Below are positions 1 through 9,100 of a DNA stretch of 64,000 nt, piece by piece. Each line of letters begins with the position of its first letter. Position 1 is the stretch's first letter. The position numbers and the translations under genes were made by a program. The DNA lies in contig NC_134961.1 of the NCBI RefSeq assembly GCF_965638725.1, forward strand, positions 2,976,001 through 3,040,000, in the 5' to 3' direction. The notes beneath the pieces were generated by a model. The model saw only the letters and a program-made list of their open reading frames with translations. It was not told where the DNA came from and did not search any database. The stretch comes from Aptenodytes patagonicus. Its lineage: Eukaryota; Chordata; Aves; Sphenisciformes; Spheniscidae.

Positions 1-1254
1 GGGAAATCTGCCCTTTGTCAAGATGTTGCATGAAGAACAACCTCCTCTTGTTTTTTTCTGAACCTGCCCATGGCTAGTTTCATGTAACACCCCCTTGGTT
101 TTACAGCAGAAGAGTAAATAAACCAATTCTTCTCCTTGCCACGCATGATCTTACAGACACCTGCCCTGTTCTCGCCCACATTCTGCGAGGGAGGTAAACA
201 GGGCATATTCTTACACTGCATTCAGGAGGTGGAGCTGTCTTCCTTTCCACAGAGGAGCACAAGGATTCAAATCTTAGGGATTTAACAAAAATGCCTACGA
301 TCACACTTCAGCTGACTAGCACGCCTGCTTCTTGGAGAGGTTTGTCATGTTTAAGGCCCTGCATTAGGAATGGGGCCAAAGTATACTTCTGACTTTGTTC
401 CCTGGAAGTCAGAAGTCGGGCAGCCAGTGCAGCTGGAATCCAATGTGACCAGATTAGAAGATCAATGCCTCCAGTGGCAAATTTCCTTGTAAGTTCACAG
501 CACACATGTTTTGGCAGGAAAAATAAAAAAAAAAAAAAAAGAGAGAGAGAAAATGCACTTCCCACATAAATCTTTGGATTTATGAAATGTCACTGGATGG
601 TGCTCCATCTTAAGTCTTTCATTCTTCTCTTCACGTTTTTCTTGCACTTCTGCAAGTCAGGCAGCAGGTGAGTCCCCTCTCAGTGGTACACATCCCTTTC
701 TGCTCCCCATCCCTTGAGACGACACGTCTGCCACAAGCTCAAATTAGAGACTTGTCTGTTGTGACTCTGCAACCTGGACACGACACTGGGCCCAGCATCT
801 ACCGGAGAAGGCCTACAGCTTGCTGGGTTGTCACTCATGGAAAATCAAGAGTTGAAGCCCTGGCTGCTATTATTAAGCAGGACAAGGTTTGTAGGAAGAC
901 TTAACAACTTTTATTACACCAATAAGCGTAGCTGCAAAAATCAGACAAGCAAGCCCGGTACAAAAGGGACTAATTGCTCACCGTTCCGTGGGGCTGCACA
1001 GGTCAGACATCCCTGAATGAACGGGGCTAGCACCCACAGAGCTGAGGCACCTCCAGCCTGGGAGAACATCAGGTGCTCCAATAAATGAGATCAGACTTTT
1101 CCAGCTGCAGAGCTTGTCCTGCCAGTTGGTGTCCTTTGACCGTCAGCCACAGCCCATCAGCACTGGAGCTCTCTGATGAGCAATTCACTTCTCTCTCTGC
1201 GGTAACGCACTGCCCGTTTTCTTCTCTTCCCACTCCTGCTCTCGGTCTGTTGAC
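1..1254. other. Upstream flank without a recognised gene
   Basis: No exon that I recognise is visible on either strand. The open frames are short, lack family resemblance and lack paired splice signals. There is an A-rich/GA tract at 519-553. An AATAAA at 1080-1085 (+) and a TTTATT at 911-916 (an AATAAA on the minus strand) could each mark the 3' end of an upstream gene. In human the gene 5' of RNPS1 is ABCA3 (recalled), so a same-strand upstream gene ending near 1080-1110 is possible but unproven. Confidence 0.4.
519..553. repeat. Poly(A)/(GA)n simple repeat
   Basis: A run of about 15 A residues follows AAAAATA and passes into five GA dinucleotides. It is a low-complexity tract with no sign of a retroposed gene next to it. 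Confidence 0.8.
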
Positions 1255-2665
1255 TGACCCGCTCCCCTCCTCCCCCCCCCCCCGAGACACCCTGACTGAC
1301 CTGCTCCCCTCCTCCCCCCCAGGGACACCCTGCCCGACCCGCTCCCCTCCTCCCCCCCAGGGACACCCTGCCCGACCCGCTCCCCTCCTCCCCCCAGGGA
1401 CACCCTGCCCGACCCGCTCCCCTCCTCCCCCCCAGGGACACCCTGCCCGACCCGCTCCCCCCCCACACCCCCAGGGACACCCTGACTGACCCGCTCCCCC
1501 CCTCACACCCCCAGGGACACCCTGACTGACCCGCTCCCCTCCTCCCCCCCAGGGACACCCTGACTGACCCGCTCCCCCCCCACACCCCCAGGGACACCCT
1601 GACTGACCCGCTCCCCCCCTCACACCCCCAGGGACACCCTGACTGACCCGCTCCCCTCCTCCCCCCCAGGGACACCCTGCCCGACCCGCTCCCCTCCTCC
1701 CCCCCAGGGACACCCTGCCCGACCCGCTCCCCTCCTCCCCCCCAGGGACACCCTGACTGACCCGCTCCCCCCCCACACCCCCAGGGACACCCTGACTGAC
1801 CCGCTCCCCCCCTCACACCCCCAGGGACACCCTGACTGACCCGCTCCCCTCCTCCCCCCCAGGGACACCCTGCCCGACCCGCTCCCCACCTCACACCCCT
1901 CACCCCCTCCCCAAGGACACCCTGCCCGACCCGCTCCCCCCCTCACACCCCCAGGGACACCCTGCCCGACCCGCTCCCCACCTCACACCCCTCACCCCCT
2001 CCCCAAGGACACCCTGCCCGACCCGCTCCCCCCCTCACACCCCCAGGGACACCCTGCCCAACCCGCTCCCCTCCTCGCCCCCCCAAGGACACCCTGCCCG
2101 ACCCGCTCCCCCCCTCGCCCCCCAGGGACACCCTGCCCAACCCGCTCCCCTCCTCGCCCCCCCAAGGACACCCTGCCCGACCCGCTCCCCTCCTCGCCCC
2201 CCAGGGACACCCTGCCCGACCCGCTCCCCCCCTCGCCCCCCAGGGACACCCTGCCCGACCCGCTCCCCCCCCCCTCGCCCCCCAGGGACACCCTGACTGA
2301 CCCGCTCTCCCCCTCACACCCCCAAGGACACCCTGCCCGACCCGCTCCCCCCCTCGCCCCCCAGGGACACCCTGCCCAACCCGCTCCCCTCCTCGCCCCC
2401 CCAAGGACACCCTGCCCGACCCGCTCCCCCCCTCGCCCCCCAGGGACACCCTGCCCGACCCGCTCCCCTCCTCGCCCCCCCAAGGACACCCTGCCCGACC
2501 CACTCCCCCCCTCACACCCCCAAGGACACCCTGCCCGACCCGCTCCCCTCCTCGCCCCCCAGGGACACCCTGCCCGACCCGCTCCCCTCCTCACACCCCA
2601 GGGACACCCTGCCCGACCCGCTCCCCCCCTCACACCCCAGGGACACGCTGCCCGACCCGCTCGCG
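1255..2665. repeat. C-rich 38-41 bp minisatellite, about 35 copies
   Basis: The unit is GGACACCCTGCCCGACCCGC followed by TCC and a C/T-rich tail ending CCAG or CAAG; I counted 35 units by their GACACC/GACACG start. Variants differ at the TGCCCGAC/TGACTGAC positions and in the tail (CCTCCTCC..., CCTCACAC..., CCTCGCCC...). Variants are ordered, not random: an A-B-S trimer of tail types recurs at about 1440-1550, 1555-1680 and 1755-1865, and a long-tail/short-tail dimer recurs at about 1872-2045. Two units (about 1875-1915 and 1970-2008) carry a longer tail. The plus strand is almost free of G apart from GG and CCCG; the minus strand is very G-rich. The last unit is degenerate (GACACGCTG) and runs directly into the RNPS1 CpG island. 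Confidence 0.95.
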
Positions 2666-3440
2666 CCCTGTCCCTTTAAACCCGCCCGCCCGCCCGGCCA
2701 CGCTCCCGCCCCCCTCCCCCGGCGCGTGACGCCATCGGCGCGCGCCGCGCGGCGCCCCTTCCCGCCCGCGCTGCGTCGATCGCGCGCGACGGGCCCGGAG
2801 CGGCGGCTGTGGCGGGCGCCGAGGATGTGAGTGGGGCCGGGGCGGGGGCTGGGGCCGCGGGGGATCGGCGTCCATCCGGCCCGGCCGCGGCGCGGAGCGG
2901 CCCCGCCGCCGCGCGGGGGTGCCGAGGGGAGCGCGCCGGAGCCGCCGAGGAGGAGATGGCGGGGCGAGGGTCAGGGATGTGGCCTCGGCGCCGCGGCCTA
3001 CCGCGCCCGGGGGCGGGGAGGGAGGGAGGCTGGGCCGGGGAGGGGCCGGGCGGGGCCGGGCCGGGGCCTGGAGGGGAGCCGGGGGTCTCGGCGCTCCCCG
3101 CGGCGGGGGCGGCGGGAGGAGCGCTGTGCGGGCCCGGGGGCGGGCGGGCCGGCGGCGCCGGGCCTGGCGGAGGCGGCGGGCGGCGCGGGCCCCGGGGTGC
3201 GGGCTCTGCTCTGAACCGACTCTGTGCTTGGTCTGTGCTTTTCTCTCCCTGTTCCTCAGCCCGCGCCTTGGCTTCGCTCATAGTATGGCAACACGTACGG
3301 TGCGGTCAGCAGCGACAAGCCCTCGGTCCGCCCGGCGCCGTAACGTACCCCATGGCGTGCGAACCGGGACGCGGAGCTGGCTGCCCCTGCGCTCCTCCGG
3401 CCCTGCTCGCTGTAGTTAGCTTGGGCGAGCGGCCGTAACT
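2640..3440 (+). promoter_or_regulatory. RNPS1: CpG island and promoter of RNPS1
   Basis: This is a dense CpG, GC-rich block with GC-box-like runs (CCCGCCCGCCCG at about 2686-2697) and a GCGTGACGCCATC element near 2723-2736 that resembles a CRE/ATF half site. There is no convincing TATA box, although CCCTTTAAACCC lies near 2670. Initiation is probably dispersed around 2700-2820. The island continues into intron 1. The minisatellite ends immediately upstream, so promoter and repeat are contiguous. Confidence 0.75.
2780..2826 (+). other. RNPS1: RNPS1 non-coding exon 1 (5' end approximate)
   Basis: A strong donor, GAGGAT|GTGAGTGG, lies at 2826/2827 inside the CpG island. No ATG in frame with RNPS1 precedes it, so this is 5' UTR. 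The 5' boundary is a guess. Confidence 0.55.
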
Positions 3441-5966
3441 TTGCAAAGAACTGCCGAGCGCTGAACCCTCTCCTCACACGAGGAATTCTTTTCCCCATTT
3501 TGCAAATGAGGATCTGAAGCAAACTGCCATTAAAGGACTTGCCTGTAGTCGTGCAGGAAGTCCGGGGGAGAGCTGAGTTTGCTTCCGTTGCTACAGAATT
3601 GCAGCTCTCTAAGAGTGCAAATCAACTCTTTGAAGCAGAGAGGTGTGTGTGTGCAATGAACGTTTGGCCTGTGTAGATTTCTCTTAGACTTTCTGGTTTG
3701 GGGTGGGTGCTGCAAAAACATTGACTTGTTAGGGACTGAGAGTTTTTTTGATTGTAGGAAAGAAGCATGTCGATTAGAAATGCGTTGTTATACACCCTTG
3801 TGTGCAGACCATGATTTTATTCTTTCCACATCTTCCGCTGAATGACAAACAGGTGAAAGCGCCCACAGGCTGTGTCTCTTAGGCTGAGGTTTCCAACTGA
3901 AGTAAGCTAGGCAAGTGGCATTCTTGAGAAAGGTACATATGTTTTGATGGAGAGAAAACACTGGTTAGTTTGGAGGCTGCTTAAAGGCTGCATGTACCAT
4001 CATGTGGAAGTTATACGTGTGAATGTATAAACATCATATGGCTAATTTGTCTGGTAAGTGCCTGTCCTGAGGGGCGGTGCCAGAGTGGTAGCTGTTTAAC
4101 TGAAGTAGCCTACCACTCCAGCAGCAGGCTGGATAACAGCAGAGTGCGTGCTGGTCTTCATCTGGGCTCTCTCTCTTCCCTCCTTCCAGTAGGAGTAAAA
4201 CCGGAGCCAGCTATCAGATGATAAAAGATAGTTTTGCATGGCTGAGCTGATAACATCATCACTGTGACAGTCTACAGATGCAAGAGAAGTCGGTGTGTAG
4301 GAAGAGATAACACAAACCTGACTGTGGTATATTTAGGAGAAGAAAGGTGGGAAAGGAAAACGTCAAGTTTTTTTGTCACGTGAATCCAGAAACTTGTCTG
4401 GTCTGTTCTTCCAAGGGAGTCAGCTGGTCTCATGCAGTGGCTTTCAATTTTTGAACTGCACTTCCCTCACACTTTGCACTAGAGGCATAGAGCTGGTTAG
4501 AAATGTCATACAGCTGAATGACATGCACAGGTTTGCTTTTGTTAGTCTCTGCAGCACCTATGGAACAGTCCATGGACTGCCTTCTTACCGCCACTGCTGT
4601 TAGAGAAGACATTTCCTCTGCCAGCGAGCCCTGCCAGTGTCACATTTGTGTTGTGGGTTTCCTGTTCTCCGTGCAAAAAGGCATGGGTGTTTCTTGACTT
4701 CTGGATCTGCAGAGGGCTGGGTTTGCGAATGTTCATTTGTGTTGCTTTTTGGAGTTGTTGTATTAGGGAAAACTGTGAAGCTGAAAATCAGGAAAGCGAG
4801 TTCAGCTGTTCAGAAACGATCTCTTCCCAAACATAAATTTAATTGCAATTTCGAGAATAAAGTAATTGCTTACCAGAATCTGACACCAGAAGCATAGAAG
4901 CAACAAGACTGTTGGATGCAGCGAGCTGGAGAGGTTTTTTTCTTGTTAACTAATTTTGCCTGTGATGCATGTGGAGATAGAGAAGTTTCCAACGTCACGC
5001 AGTACCGTGAATATTCAGTGTCACTGCAGATGAGCCTGGCAGTTCAGACGTGCTTGTGCCCACTCTTCCATTTCCTGAATGTTTCATTCATGGGTAGATA
5101 ATGGGCGTTACACCAAATCAAATCTGCCACACTCTTTTAGTGGGTACTAAGACATATGTTGGAGGCAGCTTTGTAATGCAGGTGTTAAACAATCCATGTG
5201 GAATAGTCATAATGCAACAATGTGTTTAGATGTCACAGAATGCGATGGATGCAGCCCTCTCATGGGAAACATCTGGAATTCAACTAATGCCCAGTATTTC
5301 GGTGTGAAATAGTGGGGTGTTAAATTTGTCTCCTTTTGGATCTAGAGTAAAGAGGGAACTGACTGGGGCTAGATGAGGTCAGAATCCAGTTTAGACTTTC
5401 TGCTAAGAAGTTAAAGTAAAATCTGCTGTTGCAGCAGTGCAGCAAACTGGGCCCTTTAATCTGGTCTTTCCAAGGCTGACAGAGCTTTGGAAGCAGCTTG
5501 TTGAGGCTGAAAGCAGCTATGGTTCAGTGGGGGGTTTTGTTCTCAACAACCCTTTCTTCCTGACAAATATATGCTATATGGCACAAATTGGCTTTGGAGA
5601 AAACCAGTGCTTACTCCTCTGGAGGCAAGGCTGTTGTCAAGAGGCGTGAGCTGCACGTACATCTTGCAGAGAAAATGGATGTCCTCTGTCTGCCATTTTT
5701 CTGGTTGGACAATTAAGGTCCTTTGTACTTCTGTGAATGTCAAAATGATAGCTCTAAACACGGATGCAGACTTTTACGTGAGGCACACGGTGCCAATGTG
5801 AGCAGGCACAGAGGCTGGCGGTTAACGGCCGGGTAGCAGTATGTGTAACAAGTGCTCTGTAGAAGGCAGTTGATGCCCAGTGTGCTGCCATTGTTGCAAA
5901 GCGGGTTTGTTGTTTTATGCCTATCTGTTAATTTCTTGTTTCTAAACCCTTTTATCTTGTCACTAG
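2827..5966 (+). other. RNPS1: RNPS1 intron 1
   Basis: The intron runs from the exon 1 donor GTGAGT to the likely acceptor TTTATCTTGTCACTAG at 5966. An alternative acceptor is TTCTCAG at 6012. The first 600 bp belong to the CpG island. I see no further exon or known interspersed repeat in the rest. Confidence 0.5.
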
Positions 5967-6158
5967 GCTGTTCTTTGGAGTTTATTGCACTCGATTAGGG
6001 ATCGGTTCTCAGAATCGAGGAGTTAGAAGTGAGATTTGAGATAAGTGAGGCCCATTCGGTGCTGCTTTGGACGCCTCCGAAGGGGAAATGGAGTTATCAG
6101 GATTGAAAAAGAAGAGTTTGCTAGGACTCAAAGAAAATAATAAAAAATCCAACACTAG
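5967..6158 (+). CDS. RNPS1: RNPS1 exon 2: 5' UTR plus first coding segment (6088-6158)
   Basis: The ATG at 6088 opens the conserved N-terminus, residues 1-24. The donor is ACTAG|GTAATC at 6158/6159. The exon start at 5967 is inferred from the CACTAG acceptor; 6013 is the alternative. Confidence 0.85.
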
Positions 6159-9100
6159 GTAATCATTCTGTCCGAATTTTCTAGGCTTAACAAAACTGGG
6201 GATGTTATAGGGTACTAGGGCGCTCTCAGTGAGGGTGAGGAATTGGAAATGTACCTCTTTCTGCGTGAATTTCTGTATGTGAGAATTTCTGTATGCTATA
6301 GCTGTCTTCCTCAAAGCTGCTCTGTAATGTAAAATATTTTCCTTTTTCTAAAAAGTCCAAACTTGCCTAATGCTTTAACTCTGCAGTTATGGTGATCTTG
6401 AGTTACATTTGAAGCTCAATGTTTTGTGTTGCTGTTCTGTTCTTTGTTTGGGTGTGGGTTTTTTGTTGTTTGCATTTTTCTATATTAAACAATGTCTTCT
6501 GCAATTTGTTCTTGAAGGGCTCCCTCACCAACCAAGCGCAAGGATAGGTCTGAAGAGAAATCAAAGGACCGGTCCAAGGATAAAGCAGCCACTAAGGAAT
6601 CGGGTGAAAAGGATCGTGGTCGAGACAAGACACGCAAAAGACGCAGTGCTTCCAGCGGGAGCAGCAGTACCAGGTAGTTACTTTTACAGGTAGTAACAAA
6701 TCACAGTGTTTTCAGAAACCACCAGCTTGATTTCTAGTATGTTTCATTCCCCGTGTCATGGACTTGTTGTTGAAAGCTTGCATTGCGTTAGTCACGGTGC
6801 AGTTTTGTCTAACTTAAGGGTTTTATTTTTTTTAGGTATGAATTGCCTTTGGCTGTCTAGTGAGCTATGGAGCATCAATTTGCATTGTTCTAACTCACAG
6901 TTGCTCTCTCCATAATTATCAGAAGTTTTTCAGCCATTCTTTTTCTGGGTACTCCAACCATTTTTATCCCATCCACCCACCCCCCAACAGATCCCGTTCC
7001 AGCTCAACTTCCAGTTCAGGGTCCAGTTCCAGCACTGGTTCTAGCAGTGGCTCTAGTTCCTCTTCTGCCTCAAGCCGCTCTGGGAGCTCCAGCACCTCAC
7101 GCAGTTCCAGTTCCAGCAGCTCCTCTGGATCTCCAAGTCCCTCTCGACGGAGACATGACAACAGGAGACGCTCCCGCTCCAAGTGAGTTCTATTTGCCTT
7201 CTAGGAATTACCAGATGGCAGGTTAATTTCTGTGTAGAAGACAAGATTGTGATTAGAATAGATTTGTTTCTGAGAACCAGTTGCTTTCTCCATAACTTAG
7301 AGATCTGAATTTTGTTAGAATGGGTGTGCTCCTTTTGCTTACAATCAAAACATGTCCCCTGTAGGAAGAGAGATTAAAAACCTCATTTTAAAGAGTGGTT
7401 TTAAATACTATATTTTGTAAAGGCAGTTTTAATGTTTCCCCAATAGTATGGGACTATATGGGCACTAGATGAGAGTAAAGCTCTTTGGTTCCTGTAAATT
7501 ACAGCCCAGACTAACAGAAAAGTCAGGGCTGAAAATGGTGTGTATGTGTATGCATGTGTATATGTATATTCTTATGTATAAAAAAACAAAAGGGGGGGGG
7601 GGGGGCAAAGGAAGCATTTTCCTCTAAGGGTAGGAATCCAACTACATTGATGTCCATACAGTTTTTCCTTTGGATAATTCTGTAGGTAAGGTGCTGAGGG
7701 CTGATGAAATCTACTGAAGTATTGTAAGCCAGTGTGGGGTTTTTTTTAGTATATCCCTCAATTTATGGACAGTAAGATTAGGAAGAAGCATAAATACAAA
7801 TTTTCTGCATACTGAATTTTTTACAAATTAAAATTACATTCCAGATATTTTTTTTTTTAAAAAAACTACAAAGAAATTGTGATATGCAGCTACTTAAATA
7901 GTTTTTTTAACTGTGACATTTCTGGGCCTCTGTAGTGAACAGAAGATACAGAAACACAAATCATTGGATCCATTCATTTGCCTGGATGTGGTATGCTTTG
8001 GTGTTTATGTCCTCATTTTGCCTCTAATTGTTGAGGCAAAGAATGTTTCTTGTTTTAACAACTGGGAAATTCTTTAACTATAGCCAACACCTTTGAAGAA
8101 ATGTTTGCTAAATTTTGTGTTTGTGACCCTAGTTACAGTAAAGTTGAAAACTCACAAAAAAAGGCTCTCAAATTCCAGAAGGTTCTAAAACAAAAGCAGA
8201 CAAGGCAAATGCAAGTCCTGAGGTGTTTCTAAGTGGAACACCCCCACCCCAGCACTTCCTAACCTGTAAATTCTTAAGAAAAAAGATGTCCTCTCAAGAA
8301 AAATGGTACCTTTTTTATCATGTGACAGTGACTGGCTTCTTGGTTTTGTCTTTGTGTGTTTCCTGAAAACTGTAAACATTTTTTGTTGTCAAAATCAGGT
8401 CCAAGCCACCCAAGAGAGATGAAAAGGAGCGGAAGAGGCGGAGCCCGTCACCCAGACCTACAAAAGTGCATGTTGGAAGGCTCACTAGAAATGTGACCAA
8501 GGTAATGGCATGCTCCCCTGTAATATCAAGCTTGCATATCTTCTGTGAGGACGTGTGAGTGGCTCTTTTAAAGCTCTCAAAACTTTTTTGTTGCTAGAGT
8601 GCTGCCTAGGTGTTGCTGTTGGAAATCCTTGCTTTGTGTCCAAATTGATCAGTGAGGAAAATTTTGGTAAGATTTTACTGAGTCAAATACAGTGCAGGCT
8701 TTTGAGACTGTGTAGTGCTTAAGAGGTCTGTCTGCTTTGTCAGTGTTTCAGACTTTGTATCCTGCCTTACTAGGAAGAAAACTGTAGCAGTTGGGACAAT
8801 AGCTGAAATTACCTTGGAGGCATTAAGGATATCTGGAGGTCCTTGATACCAAGGATCTGAAGAGAGCTGGGCTGGCTTGAGTTGTCTTTGCTAGAATCTA
8901 GTTTAAAGATCTTCAGAGGTAAAAGGTTTAGGATGCTGCAAAAATGATGTTTTTTTAAAAAATATGAACAATCGCACCTTAAGAGTTTTCAGCTGCAGGC
9001 ATAAGTTCCCTTCTCGGGTCCCCGAGAGGATTTTTACACTAGTTGTATTTTTGTAGCCAGTGTTGACATGCAGCAGTAATGCTGCTAGAACTTAAGGTTT

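Noticed and set aside
668..904. 78-codon plus frame as a last exon of an upstream gene
   Set aside because: No recognisable family and no supporting splice signals; kept only as an unassigned flank.
1255..2665. Direct-repeat array considered as a CRISPR-like array
   Set aside because: Units abut without unique spacers and the host is a vertebrate; it is a minisatellite.
1069..2875. Several long open frames (up to about 248 codons) over the minisatellite, reading as Gly/Arg/Cys/Trp repeats on minus and Pro-rich on plus
   Set aside because: Most units are close to 39 bp (13 codons) and contain few stop-like triplets, so frames stay open by repetition alone; no start context, splice sites or homology support them.
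2676..3440. Long Ala/Pro/Gly-rich open frames on both strands in the RNPS1 CpG island
   Set aside because: CpG islands rarely contain stops; these frames have no homology and overlap promoter and intron.
6964..7182. Glu/Leu-rich frame on minus opposite RNPS1
   Set aside because: It is the antisense shadow of the poly-Ser exon.
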